64,000 bases of DNA from Tenrec ecaudatus (lineage: Eukaryota > Chordata > Mammalia > Afrosoricida > Tenrecidae): assembly GCF_050624435.1 (NCBI RefSeq), contig NC_134537.1:125960086-126024085 (forward strand). Direction: 5' to 3'. Position 1 is the first letter of the stretch; each line of letters opens with the position of its first letter. This document shows positions 44,692-55,601 of this stretch, piece after piece. Position numbers and translations under genes: made by a program. Below the pieces are notes generated by a model that worked only from the letters and a program-made list of their open reading frames with translations, was not told where the DNA came from and searched no databases.

Positions 44692-46655
44692 GGAATGCCT
44701 AGATGCAATCTATAGTCATCAAGTTATGGAAAATTCAGGTCACATATAAAGTTAAGAAGGCAAATGAAAAGAACAATACAAATCAGACAAAATTTACATC
44801 TCAAAATATCATGAAAGCATTTTTGACTGGCTTTGCCTAAAATACTTTGAATATCAATTTTTTTTCCTGTAAGCTAATTCTTTTCATTATACAGACCCCC
44901 GCCCTCCCCAAACTATTAGAAAAAAAAAGTTCTTTTGTTTACATATTCCCCAAGGTCACTATTTCTTGTAAAAGCATGTCCAGATCACAAGTCTTTTTAG
45001 AAAGAAATAGGCTCATTATACCTACTAACAAGACACTAATTGGGTTGATTTGACTTCATCTAAAATAAGCACCAGGAGCTACATTGCTCCGAATCTGTGA
45101 TTTCTCGGTGCCCCACTGGAAAGGCCCAGTCCACGTGAAGAAGAGGGCAAGACTATGACGTCACTTCTGTCATGTGGCACACGCTTTTCATGGTCACCAT
45201 GTGAGGAACATTTCTGCGCAGTTGGGCTCGGCTGATTTCACCCCGAAGTACTTACAGCATGCTACATACAGTCCCGCGGACGCTCCGTCAGACGGAACTG
45301 CAATACCCACGCTAACAGTTAAAAATAAAATGGAAAACAGAGCCATGTTCGTGTGGTTTGAAATCTCATAGTTTCCTAAATTTGGGCTTCGTCACACTCG
45401 CCAAAGGATTTCCAGGATAAAAAATATTAATGCTAATCTGTGCTTTCATTCTAATAAAATATCAGCATTCATTAGAAGATTAATTACTTCGGTATGCTCT
45501 ACCAAATACACAAAGACAGTCATAGCACTGATACCGGAAACTCAGTAGCTATTTTGAAACTCTCCCAGCCAATCTGTTTAATAGACACGCCTACTGTGCA
45601 ATTTAGAGTATGTGATACATACAAAGCAGTTAGAAAATTATTTTCAATACATCACTTGAACCTTTATATTTACGACATGTTCACTTGCTATATTTTATCA
45701 CCATTATACATAGAGGAAAACAGTGTGTACTATAGCTCAATGAACTGAGAAATATTTTCTAAAAATATTTTTTTGGTGGCTGAATTTAATGCTCACGAAA
45801 GAGATTTGTGAGAGCGGCTGAGCGGGAGCAGAAGTGCAGATGGCAGCGGCAACACTCCTGCCCGCCGGGAGCAAGAGGGGCGAGGCTGTCGGGCCACTTC
45901 CAGTGGGATTTGCCATCCCGGCTTCCCCAACACAGATTAGGTCTGTCATTCAAACCAGCCCCCCCCTCCCCGGGGGGCGGAGGGGTGTTGGTCATGTGGG
46001 CTCACAGGAGCGTTTTTTATCTCCTCCTTTGCCCCCCACCCCACCCCCCATGACCTGAGGGTTCAAACCCAAGCCTAACCGAGTACCCCTGACCACCTCT
46101 GGCTGGCTCTCCTCCCACCTCTGGGTCCACCATCTCCCCCAGGTCTTAAAAAGACACGTGTGTTTCCTAGGGTCGAGGCTACATCACATCCTTCCCTGCT
46201 GGCCAGCGTCTGATGTGCTCTCCTCCATCCTGCAGCTGAGCGCCAGGGAATGGGAACAGGAAGGGCAGTTAAGCCGATCAACTCCCCAGGTACGGTTGGG
46301 GTGGAGAGAGGCCCAGAGAGCCCCTCACCCTGCTCGTGGTGGTCATGGAGTTGCTTGGACTGCCCGCCAGCCTTCGCTTGCTCTTGTGCCTCCGAGTAGC
46401 TAATTTTTGAGGCACGGGCTTGGAGAAAAAGAGCCGTTCTCGTTAGCCACCCGCGTAGGATTGCACTGTCCTATCTGTCTAATGGTAGAAAGTTGCACGT
46501 GTTCTCAACCTAATACAAAAATATTAACACTTCTGGACATTATAGGCATAAGTTGTTATATCTCTACAATATAATAATTTATACTGTACAGCTATAACAG
46601 ATAACAAAAGGTGCAATCCTTTTAAAAAATCACACAGTTCACATGTTTTTATCGT

Positions 46656-46661
46656 TTTATT
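46656..46661 (-). terminator. Proximal poly(A) signal candidate
   Basis: Minus-strand AATAAA about 840 bases after the stop codon, in an A-rich context. Confidence 0.4.
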
Positions 46662-47502
46662 TTTTAAGTATAAACTTTTTAAACACTTTACATAAATTAA
46701 CTCCTCTGAGACTAATATTTGATGTACAGTAAATTGTAATTCATATAAAAATCCATAAACAACTTGTCTCACATAATTTACAAAAAAATCAAGGTTTCCT
46801 TTGCTTATAGTGACAAGGATTCTATTCCCCAGTTCTTCCCTCCCCAAGGCAAACCATGTTAGCGTTGTCAAATCCCTTATTAAATCCCCTCCCCCCGCTG
46901 TCGCTGAAGTCACTTGTGCCAATGTCCTTTGACAAAGCAGCACAGGGGAAGCAGTTGGGTTGTCTAGAAACAGCAACTTTGCCCCACGGTTTAAAATGAA
47001 CAGAGATATAGATCACATCCTATGCAGAGAGACTACTTCTTGTAAGCAAAGGTCGACAATTCGGTAATATTTGGAAACACTGTATGCCTTTTTTTTCTTT
47101 TTTTACCTTAACTACAGCGCCTCAAAGGAACAGACAGCCTATCTCAAAATGTTTAGGCTTTTTTTTCTTCTTTCCTCGTAATACTTTCAGTCCAACTGAG
47201 AGTGCAGCGGTATGCATATGTAAACATATTCTTTAAAGCCGATCACCTTTAAGGTCATTCAGAAAAACAAAAAAGTTGTTCTCTCCTTTTTAATTATTTA
47301 CTGTTGTGGATTTGTAGTATGATGAGGATGATGATGGGTAACAGCAGTCTCGTTCTCCTGGGAGGGCTCTTCTGTCTCGGAGAGTCCAATGCAGATTGTG
47401 CTACAGAAAAATCTGAGCAAAGGGGTGGTGGAGGCTCCAGAGAAAATGCAGCAACGCGGTTTGGCCTTCTTCGCAGAAGAGGGGGCGCGGGGGCCCTGGG
47501 TG

Positions 47503-48258
47503 TTACCTCTTCCCGATCTCGCTTTGTCGGAGGAACTGGATGTTGTTGGCGCTGTCGGCCAGCTCGGGGTACTGCTCCACCGAGAGTACGTAGTACCCGT
47601 CGTAGCCCTGCACCTTGCCCGCGCTCAGCAGCTGCCGCTTCTCGCCCTCCGTCCAGAGGCGCGCGCCCTCCTCGCCGTCGCGCACGCGCTGCTGCTCGCG
47701 CGCCCACGCTCGGGCCAGCGCGCGCTGCCGCGCCTGCTCCAGGATGCGCGCCTTCTCCTCGTCCAGCGTCATGCCGTAGCGCACGTGCAGCGCCAGCGCC
47801 CCAAACTGCATCTCCACGTCGGCGAACCTGCGAGTCCTGCCGTTGACCACGGTGGTGGACTGCGACACGGTCACGTTGATGCCATTCTCCAGGGCCTTGC
47901 GCCCGCTCGTCAGCCGCAGCGTGCCCAGGTCGCTCTCGGGCGTGGTGGTCTTGATGAAGTAGTGCGTGTCCTTGCCCTGGATGGTGAAGTGCAGGTTCTC
48001 CAGGTAGAAGGCGTTGTTGAGCACGGCCGCCACCTTGATGCAGTCCTCGTTGGCGATGTTGAGCACGTTGGTCTGCACGCGGCCCTGGCTCACGGCCAGC
48101 ATGACGCCCTTGCCGATCAGTGACTTGACCGTGGCGAACCACAGCCACGACTGCTCCCCGCCGCCCTTGCGCCTGCTCACCTGCACCTCGGCCATCTTCC
48201 CCAGAGACAGGAAAGCCTTGGCTTGCCTCGCCACTTGCTGCTGGACTCCAAAGATGGG
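47503..48258 (-). CDS. TENM3: Teneurin-3, last coding exon (C-terminal 251 residues)
   Basis: Teneurin-3 is a large type II transmembrane adhesion protein of neurons. It binds latrophilins and itself across synapses and guides wiring. This exon follows the acceptor TTCCTTGCAG|CCC and opens with [20 protein letters not shown]. It then encodes the ABD-like segment ([20 protein letters not shown]), an N-glycosylation site (NVTV) and an Arg/Glu-rich Tox-GHH-like helix region around residues 140-208. It ends [18 protein letters not shown] plus IGKR and TAA at 47503-47505. That ending fits TENM3; the other paralogues end differently in my memory. The reading frame is intact and the exon is extremely CpG-rich. 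Paralogue choice is the main uncertainty; that this is a teneurin is not in doubt. Confidence 0.93.
   Translation of the reverse strand, partial: PIFGVQQQVARQAKAFLSLGKMAEVQVSRRKGGGEQSWLWFATVKSLIGKGVMLAVSQGRVQTNVLNIANEDCIKVAAVLNNAFYLENLHFTIQGKDTHYFIKTTTPESDLGTLRLTSGRKALENGINVTVSQSTTVVNGRTRRFADVEMQFGALALHVRYGMTLDEEKARILEQARQRALARAWAREQQRVRDGEEGARLWTEGEKRQLLSAGKVQGYDGYYVLSVEQYPELADSANNIQFLRQSEIGKR
47506..47634 (-). other. TCAP peptide region (teneurin C-terminal associated peptide)
   Basis: The last 43 residues follow a dibasic EKR site and begin [18 protein letters not shown]. They end in Gly-Lys-Arg just before the stop. In the teneurin family this is the TCAP segment, about 40 residues with CRF-like features, whose terminal Gly plus basic pair is a classical amidation and cleavage signal. 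Both signals are intact here. Whether the peptide is released in this animal is not shown by sequence. Confidence 0.85.
47570..48180. promoter_or_regulatory. Exonic CpG island
   Basis: The coding exon is packed with CG dinucleotides, densest at 47650-47760, while the introns and intergenic DNA on either side are CpG-poor. It comes from Arg/Ala-rich codons with GC third positions. It may be methylated gene-body CpG or an intragenic island; no promoter motif was identified. Confidence 0.6.
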
Positions 48259-48356
48259 CTGCAAGGAACAGAGAGAGTCTATAGAGCACTCGGTAGCACT
48301 GGCTTGCCCAGAAACCAGGCTCCCTGGGGATGGCCCATCTCTGTGGAGAGTGCCAT

Positions 48357-48381
48357 CCAAACCCAACCCAACCCAACCCAG
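48357..48381 (+). repeat. (AACCC)n pentanucleotide run
   Basis: About five imperfect AACCC units at the edge of a SINE. It is not the telomeric hexamer. Confidence 0.85.
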
Positions 48382-48384
48382 CCC

Positions 48385-48560
48385 TGTGCCTTGGAGTCAT
48401 TATGACTCCTAGCGGCCTTACAGCACAGGGTGGAACTGTCCCTGTGGCCTTCTAAGACAGTAGCTCTTTACAGAAGTAGAAAGCGTCATCTTGCTCTGCT
48501 ACAGCCGCGCCCGGTTTTGAACTGCAGACCTTGAGTAGCAGCCAAAGGCGGAGCCACACG
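48385..48560 (-). mobile_element. AfroSINE in TENM3 intron
   Basis: Sense with respect to the gene: 'ttggagtcattatgactcct', 'aactgtccctgtggccttct', 'ttttgaactgcagaccttga'. Confidence 0.8.
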
Positions 48561-49842
48561 CCATCAGAACACCCCCTGGACACCACTGAGGCGCTGGTTA
48601 AAACCCCACTAGGATCTTCAGAGAAGAAAGTCGGAATCCTCACCCCTTAAATTCATTCCCCCCACCCCTCCTCACCTTTTATTAAGGTGAAAAAATGTAT
48701 TGCCACAAGTGCCTTTTCTGCTTCTAATATGGATAAAATATTTGAGTGTTTCCTCATGTTCTTTCCCCACCCCTCCCCCTTTGGGGGAACACAGCAATTC
48801 AGGTCTTCCTGGCCAGCCTGATAGCCCCAGGAGACTGAGGAGAAAGTCCCACACAGAGAGGAGGATTTAAGAGGCTGGGGGACTCTCAGGGTCATAGAAC
48901 TGGGCCCCACTTTAGATGCCTGGAAATAACCGAACTGTCGTTTAGGCGAACTCTACACCCTTCTCCCAGGGAACACTGCTTTCAGCTGAATCCTGGCCAA
49001 TGTAACTGCAGAACTAAAGCGCACCAGGATGGCTGAACGGGGCCAGCTGGAAACGGGTATTTGTTACTTCAGGAAAACAACTATTTTCACAGACTCGAGG
49101 ACAGTGAGCCATCTCCATGGGCAAATGTTTCAAATTTTGGGGGGCATCTTAACCCAGCCATTTTTCTACCAGATGTTTGTCTGGTCGGTGATTCCCAAAT
49201 GGGAACATCTGTTTCATTTGCAGCAGTGAAAGAAACATTTGTTTTTCTGCACTTGGGGCAGCCTGGCCGGCTCTGCCAGCCAATCCCTAAGCTGTCCTTA
49301 CAGTGTGCTTCTCTTGACAGAGAACTTGAACCACATTTAAAAGGCTGCCTGGGAAAACAAAAGCTGGCCAGTCCATTTTACACAGTTAGACTTAAGTGTT
49401 TTCAGACATGTTGGAGAGTCTACGTCATTGGGACTCGCTGCTTCAACTGCGTTAGGAAACCTCGGTATCTCTTCCTGGCACGTTATCAGGGTGGATCGAG
49501 TTGCAATTAGAAATGTTGGACAGGCTGCCAGAGCTTTGAGACTCAGTGGCTTTTGCTTGTGAAGTCTAGAAGTGACATCTGAAAAAGGAATTGCTTTTAG
49601 ATGAAGTATAAAACATGTTACAGAGGAATTAGGAATTGGCACAGAATGCAAGAGTGTGTGTGTCTTTTCACCACGATTGTCCTTTCCCTTTGTATCCACT
49701 GAAATTATGGGGAACTGCTCAAGGGGGGTGGGGTGGGGTGGAATTAATCTTTCTTAGAAACTGCGCATTCTCTATCATTATGGGCTAACCCACTTTCTTG
49801 GTCTCTAATTACACCGGCTTTAAGCTAGAGCACTTTAGGGCT

Positions 49843-49884
49843 CTGTGTGTGTGTGTGTGTGTCTGTGTGTGTGTGTGTGTGTGT
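49843..49884 (+). repeat. (GT)n microsatellite
   Basis: GT units with one interrupting 'ctgt'. Confidence 0.95.
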
Positions 49885-50535
49885 CCGCATTTGCGCGTAC
49901 CACAGTGTGGTCCTATCTGAACTCCGAGTGGTGGGGTGAGCAGTGCCATTTTCTGAAATGGAGGCCTGCTGCTGTCATTTTCTTTACTTTCAGGAACATT
50001 CCACAAACACATGGCCGGCTGCAGGTGGAGCCTTAGCCAGAGGACATTTTATGTTAAATCTTTTCCCAGGAAACACTGTTAAGACCGTAAAGAAGTTGAA
50101 CTCAGCGGCATTGTTTGTGGGCTGCTAATTTGTAATATGCGTGCTCTGCCCTCTAGTTTATTGTGCCTTTGCCTTCCGGTCCCCAGTGCCATAAACGTGT
50201 GCTCGGCTTTCGTGGGTTTTATTTTTGTGTTTTTGAAGCAACACTGTGCTCAGAAATGAGCTTCTGCATTTTATTACCCTTTGATAATGATTGTCCTATG
50301 TTTTCATTAGCGTCTCTAAAAGACTTAAGCCTTGTTAGCAGGCCTCCCGATTGCTGAAGAGGAAGCAGCAGAGGCGATGCTGTGGCTTTACATCCCCTAA
50401 TGGGGCGGAACACCCCTCGCCATCCCTGGGACAGTTTTCCCAGGGGTCGCTCGGTGAAATACGGGCTAGGCACACACCAGGAAGCCATTCATATCCATTC
50501 ATAACCTCCTCACCGTTTCACTTTGCATCTCTTAC

Positions 50536-50666
50536 CGGTGTATCATCCCACTGCTGGCTCTTCACGAGTTCATAAGAAGGCTCTGTTAAATCAAATTTGG
50601 GAACAGGGAAGCCAGGAATAGCATTGTGCAGATGGAAGCCAAATGTCACCAGCCAGCTGTTAACAT
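50536..50666 (-). CDS. TENM3: Teneurin-3, penultimate coding exon (131 bp)
   Basis: This small exon lies between CTCCTAG|AT (acceptor, 50667) and CCG|GTAAG (donor, 50535). With the single G left over from the upstream exon it encodes 44 residues: [20 protein letters not shown], then [20 protein letters not shown] and DDTP. It then joins in phase 0 to PIFGV of the last exon. The residues link the Rhs core to the ABD/Tox-GHH tail, in the region where the chain leaves the YD shell. It is too short for ordinary frame scans and was found by requiring phase continuity and by the family sequence. No stops or frameshifts. Confidence 0.93.
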
Positions 50667-51041
50667 CTAGGAGGAGAACGTTCAGAGTGGAAGGTGTTAG
50701 AGTTTATTTCTGCTGTTAGAGACATTTAAATCCTTACCTGAAAGGAAAACAAAAAACAACCCCAACTCTCAAATAAATAACCTGAAAAGGAGCACGCCTT
50801 TGCCGTCAGGCCCCGGTTGGAAACCCTGCATCTGTTTTCAGGCCTGAAGACAATAACCTAGAAAGCGGAACCCAGAGAAGAGGTACAAAAAATACAGTGA
50901 CAGCATCTCCCTTCGACAGCGGGGGACGCCGCCACAGACACCAAGTTGCATTGTACGGTGGGAGTCGCGAGCAAAGGAGCTGTCACGGTGCACCGCAGCA
51001 CACAGAAGACAAAATTGTGGAAAACAAAGGAAATTTCTTTT

Positions 51042-51067
51042 GCGGTCGGTCGGTCGGTCCGTCGGTC
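51042..51067 (+). repeat. (CGGT)n tetranucleotide run
   Basis: Six CGGT-type units with one substitution. The unit is CpG-containing, a kind rare in mammalian microsatellites. Confidence 0.9.
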
Positions 51068-52600
51068 AGAGCTGTCCTTAAGTGGAAGTCGTGTGCGATT
51101 AGCCTTCCAAAGTGATTGCCCAAGGATATACGGACAGTTCCCCGCCCAGTTTCTATTAATAACGACCCTAAATGGAGAGTATTAAAATCAACAGCTGATT
51201 CTTAATCAAAGGTGAATGCTGAAAGCTGGCAACAGTGGCCAAGGGCACAGAAGTTCCGATTACCGTCAGCTAGCACTTCAAAGGCTTGCTGTGCACAGGT
51301 GGAGACAAACTTTTTGGGGGAAAGAACCTGGAAACCTTTAAAATGGTATTTTAAAATACAGCCATGTGACTCCAAAAGCCATTAAACTCCGAATAAGGCT
51401 TTTATTCTATTCTGGAGGTTATAATGTTACCGAACTACTCAGCAGGCTTGTGGCTTTATGAGTACAGTTGGGTGTAGATTATTTTATATATTAAGCACAT
51501 TGCAGGAAAATTTGAAATTGCATTCCACCTAATATATTTTATGCTGTTCCCCCTCTCTTTTGATGTTTTCCAGAAAATGCTGCTCTAGCATTCCCTGCAG
51601 TCCATGTTGCTAGGAGAGGAGGAATTTAGGAGCGATGGGCTTCCCAGCCTTGCAGTCAGCCCCTGTCAACACCTCTTAAATAACCAGTGGTGAACTGTTT
51701 GTCAGAATGATGGAGAGCTGCTTGTTTCCCATTTCCTTCTCTTGGGCACACACTTTCACCTCGTTGCTAGTTTGGCAGGTCCTTTGTCCAGGCATCACGT
51801 GGCTGTGAAACCAGAGGTACTCAGCCACTTTTAAAAGGGGTGCTGTGAGGGATGTAAGTCTGAGGCACATCAGCAGGATGGAAGATGATGCATTTTTGGG
51901 GGGTGTGTGTGTGATGATGAAATGTATATGGCTACAAGTAGGGGAGGTGATGCTTTGAGACAAATCCTTTCTCCTAAAGGTTGGGCGGGGTATTTGGGGC
52001 AAAGGCTCTCCTACTCTGGACAAAGTCTGGGTAACTAGAAGGTCTTAAGTATCGACAAGTATGGCCAAAGAATGGGACTTGAATGTAGACGGTTATTGAA
52101 AAACCCCGAATGAGAATGCCCTCAGGTGGCTGCAGAACCAGGATGGTCTTTCAGCTGTTTCACACTGAGGGGAAATGGAGCCGCTTAGCGCCCGGGAAGA
52201 GGAGGCGGCAGATGTGAAATGAAAGGGTCAGCTTTTTGAGTGTTGTCCTGAGAAAGGAGTGAACAGATTTTTCGGTGCACCTCGAACACAGAGCTAGAAA
52301 AGAGGCAGCCTGGAGGAACCGTGAACACAAGTCCAAACAAACCCCAACAACAAGAAGACAGAGAACAACCCTTTCCTGGAGACATAGACACTGGCCAGGA
52401 TGGCTAATATGTGATTTCAGGCAGGAAAGGTGGAAGCAGAAGGAAACAGCTGTTTGGAGTAGAGAATGAGTGAAGAGGTCATTTCACAAAAGATAGCATG
52501 AGTCGTCCTCAAAAGGACCTCATCTCCACTCTACATCCTGGCTGTCCTGTGGTGGCAGAAGTGGGATCACGCTTTTTTTTTTAAATCTGTACAAGACGAA

Positions 52601-52635
52601 TGCAGTGACATACACTAAAATTGGAAAGTACAGGT
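52601..52635 (+). pseudogene. Possible U6 snRNA-like fragment
   Basis: 'tgcagtgacatacactaaaa' followed by 'ttggaaagtacag' resembles U6 positions about 13-47 with several mismatches. The 5' hairpin and the rest are missing. It could be coincidence. Confidence 0.35.
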
Positions 52636-52903
52636 CTTAGATCTGTCCTACCTAAATCACCCCATTGGGAGAAAAACTGGCATGCTTCTTAGTAAGGTCA
52701 CTGTTTCCAGAGTTGTGCTGATGGCAATAAGCACAGAGTCTATGAGAAGACAAGAAATGAGAAGCATGGCCATCGGCTAGGCATCTGGTGGGAGATCCTG
52801 CCTCATTGTTGGCCTGAGGTGGTGTGAAGGGCAATACGACACTCTTTTCATGTAGTTACAATTCCTAAAGCAGAATTAAATGCTTAATTGTATTTTATAC
52901 TAT

Positions 52904-53097
52904 CAGGCCTCGCTACCATCAAGTTGATGGCAACCCATAGCGACTCTGTAGGACAGGGGAGGACTGTCCCTGTGCATTTAGGAGGCTCACTCTTTAAGGA
53001 AATAGCCCTGTCTTTCCCAAGGAGCGGCTGGTGGTTTGGAAGTGCTGGTTTGGTAGATTGTAGATCAGTGTATAACCACTACGCCACCAGGGATCCT
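52904..53097 (-). mobile_element. AfroSINE in TENM3 intron
   Basis: 'catcaagttgatggcaaccc', 'atagcgactctgtaggacag', 'aaggagcggctggtggtttg', head 'cgccaccagggatcc'. Full length and well preserved. Confidence 0.9.
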
Positions 53098-53107
53098 AGC
53101 TATACTA

Positions 53108-53285
53108 TACGGTAGACGTTGTTAAACCCATTTCATAGGTGAGGAAACGGAAGCACCAAAAATTGCCTGGCTGGCCCCTGTAATGCCATGCCATTGGTAG
53201 GAGGGGAATTAGGATGGGAGCTTCTATTCTGGGCCTCGGACTTCATCAGGGTGTCTGCTCTCCCTTGCTATTTCCCTCTTGTAAG
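53108..53285 (-). mobile_element. MIR fragment
   Basis: 'acccatttcataggtgagga', then 'aacggaagcacc', is the reverse MIR core. The remainder is strongly diverged. Confidence 0.6.
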
Positions 53286-53369
53286 TGGCTGACCTGTGTG
53301 CTTGGTCTGCACTGAACTGTGTTCTTCAAAGATGCGTACTGTAAATCCTGACCCCTGCACCTTGCTGTT

Positions 53370-53383
53370 GAAATCCCGCTCAG
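53370..53383. repeat. Target duplication, left (U2 pseudogene)
   Basis: gaaatcccgctcag, identical to 53416-53429. Confidence 0.9.
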
Positions 53384-53415
53384 ATCGCTTCTTGGCCTTT
53401 TGGCTAAGATCAAGT
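53384..53415 (+). pseudogene. U2 snRNA 5'-end retropseudogene (32 nt)
   Basis: The 32 bases from atcgcttcttggcc to ctaagatcaagt are the first 32 nucleotides of U2 snRNA with one change (c to t at position 10). Nothing of the rest of U2 and no poly(A) is present. A perfect 14-bp duplication abuts both ends, so this is a reverse-transcribed, 3'-truncated snRNA insertion. The insert lies antisense to TENM3 inside an intron. Confidence 0.92.
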
Positions 53416-53429
53416 GAAATCCCGCTCAG
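53416..53429. repeat. Target duplication, right (U2 pseudogene)
   Basis: gaaatcccgctcag, identical to 53370-53383. Confidence 0.9.
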
Positions 53430-53989
53430 GACTGGGGCTCTTGTTATACTAATATAGCAGTGTTACTACACAGCATCGTTGGGTCAGGATTGTTGGGTTA
53501 CAAAAGAGCAGAGTAAGCAAGCAAGAGGAAATGGAGGATATAAGCCAAGTGACATTGAGATTGCTGAGGTACAGAAGCTGAAAAGAGACCCGGACCTTCC
53601 TGCAGAGCCAACCGAGGGTGCTTTCCCTACTGCTGGTACCCTGGATTCAGACTCCCAGCCTCTGCACCACGAGAGGAAAGTCACGCCTGTTGGTTAAGGC
53701 GGCCCACTTGGGGCATTTCTGTGAACAGCAGCACTAGATGGTGAAGACAGTGCTATTCCAGAACATGGTGGCTGTGGGTGTTGGCAGGCAGAATAGGAAG
53801 TAACAAAGGATAGCTCCAGGCTCCTATCCTGTACGTCTCCGTAGAGAAGTAAACACAGTCAAAAGAGTAGGCACTTCGAGAGATTTCACAGGCGTTGCGT
53901 TAAAAAAAGGGCATTTCCAGTTACCCCATGTGTCGTCTCCACGGTGAAGAGTCCTATTCAGTACCTGGAGAGGAACACAGAAAGCTTAC

Positions 53990-55601
53990 CTGTGATGTAG
54001 TCCTTCACATCGTGGATTTTGCTCGCGGGATTGTTATTCCTAAACATATACAGGTTAAAAGGCGCTGGGTCCTTCCCAATTCTTTTCCAGATTTCTATGT
54101 CAGGTGTTGTCCACCGTCCTGCCAAAATGTCGTAGTCTCTCTCTCCAAAGTGGATCAACTTGGTGAGTGGGTCATACAGGCCACCGTGAAATCCAATGAC
54201 CAGTTGAAAGTCAATATTGGAGTCAAAGTAGATTTCCCCGTAGGCGGTGTACTGCACCTGCTTCAGCATCAGCCCGTTGCTACTGAAAACGGCCAAGGGC
54301 GTGCCCGTGTTGTCCGACGCGATGTAGAACTCGTCCCCACTGCTGATTTCCATGGCAAAAAGATGTCCTTGAAGATCGTAATAGAGGGAGGTAATCTCTG
54401 AGCTCGAATGGTTGTACACGTGAGTGATCCGAGTGGGATAGGTCAGGTCGGCGTAGAAGAACTGCAGGTGCTGCCCCAGGCTGGTTTTGCTGGACACACG
54501 CCTTCCCAGGCCATCATAGCGGTAGATGACGGTCCAGCCACTGCCCTTACTGTACACGCGAGTCAGAAGGCCCTTGGAGCTGTATTCAAAGATCTCCGTG
54601 CCTCTCTGGCGCAGGAAACCGTCCTCGTCCAGCCGGTACTGCACATCCCCCAGCCGAGTGATCCTGTCTCGCAGGTCGTAGCGGAGCGGTGTCAGGCGGG
54701 CGCTGCTGCTGGGGTTCAGCAGATGGAGGTTCCCATTCAGGTCGTAGTTGTACCGCCACATGATCTTCTCGTTCAGGTAGACCGTCTGCAGCTGCCCGTC
54801 CACGTCGTACTCGTACCCGTACTTGGTGGTGTTGGCGAAGGGCCCGATTTTGATCTCTCTCTTGGTGACCCGGCCCATGTTGTCGTATTGGATTGTAATC
54901 CAGTACATGAGCGACCTGAAGATCTCGTACTGGATCTCCTTGATGCGTCCGTGTGCGTCGAAGTGCTTCGTGTAGGTCATGACTGCGGTGGAGATGATCT
55001 GGTTGATATCGTAGTAGATCACGCCGAATTTCCCGAACTGCTCCACTTTGCCTGAGATGTCATCGAACTGGTAGAGGTCGATGGGCAGCGGGGTCTCGTT
55101 GATGACGCCTTGCATGCTGGTCACGCGGAAGCTGTTATCATAGCTGTAGTCGAACCTGGCGTTGACCATGCCGTCCTCACTGAAGCGGAAGATCTGCCGG
55201 TCGATCAGCGGGCCGATCTGTCTGTACCGAATGGTGCAGATGAAGCCATCACTCTGGAGGTTGACCGTTTTCAGGACCCCCGCTGCCTCGTCGTAGGTAA
55301 AGCTGACCCTGGTGCTGTCGTACAGGATTTCCGAGAGCCTGGTCTGGCGTCTGTACTTGAACAAGACCCTCCGGCTGGTCCCCAGGAAGGCCGTCTGCAG
55401 GAGCAGCCCGTCCTCGTTGTAGTCGGTGACGACCGAGGCGTTGCTCTCTGGGGGGTTGTAGATGTTGCGGTAGTAGCCGATGGAGCGGATGGTCTGCATG
55501 GTGTGGCGAGCCACACTGGGCATGGTGATGGCGGACAGCCGGTCCCACAGGTCGTATTCAAAGATGTACTGCCGCTGGCTATGAAGCAGGAGAACCATGG
55601 A
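53990..55601 (-). CDS. TENM3: Teneurin-3, large YD-shell / Rhs-core exon (1612 bp)
   Basis: This exon runs from the acceptor CTTCGCAG|TCC to the donor ACAG|GTAAGC and encodes 537 residues plus one base. It starts [20 protein letters not shown]. Tyr-Asp repeats appear at regular intervals ([45 protein letters not shown]), building the extracellular beta-barrel shell. From about residue 474 comes the Rhs-associated core ([27 protein letters not shown]), which plugs the shell in this family. N-glycosylation sequons are seen at NAS, NET, NTT and NHS. It ends [10 protein letters not shown]. No stops or frameshifts occur across 1.6 kb, which argues for a functional gene. The antisense strand also has long open frames, an effect of codon composition. 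Confidence 0.95.

Larger units (their letters stand above)
44665..47502 (-). other. TENM3: Candidate 3' UTR of TENM3
   Basis: The sequence following the stop codon on the minus strand is AT-rich, free of SINEs and LINEs, and continues so to about 44.7 kb, apart from a GC-rich island at 45790-46440. Minus-strand AATAAA signals are at 46656-46661 and 44686-44691. Teneurin transcripts are known for long 3' UTRs. The end is inferred from the distal signal; the UTR may stop at the proximal one. Confidence 0.5.
48259..50535 (-). other. TENM3 intron between last two coding exons
   Basis: Phase-0 intron, donor CCG|GTAAGAG at 50535 and acceptor TTGCAG at 48259. It contains an (AACCC)n run, one reverse SINE and a (GT)n tract. 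The rest is unique sequence with no gene seen. Confidence 0.85.
50667..53989 (-). other. TENM3 intron (phase 1)
   Basis: Donor ACAG|GTAAGC at 53989, acceptor TCCTAG at 50667. It contains a (CGGT)n run, a reverse SINE, a MIR, a U2 snRNA mini-pseudogene and a possible U6-like scrap. Frames within it are short. Confidence 0.85.

Noticed and set aside
47389-48123. 244-codon plus-strand frame opposite the last exon, and a 368-codon minus-strand alternative frame over 47294-48400
   Set aside because: Both are shadows of the CpG-rich coding exon. The minus alternative has low-complexity Arg/Gly/Ala content and ignores the splice acceptor.
48130-48258. Bacterial polymorphic-toxin gene suggested by Rhs core plus Tox-GHH similarity
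   Set aside because: Teneurins share this ancestry; the spliced structure and C-terminal TCAP region identify an animal adhesion protein, not a toxin.
48357-48381. Interstitial telomere-like repeat
   Set aside because: The unit is AACCC, not the vertebrate telomeric hexamer, and only about five units are present.
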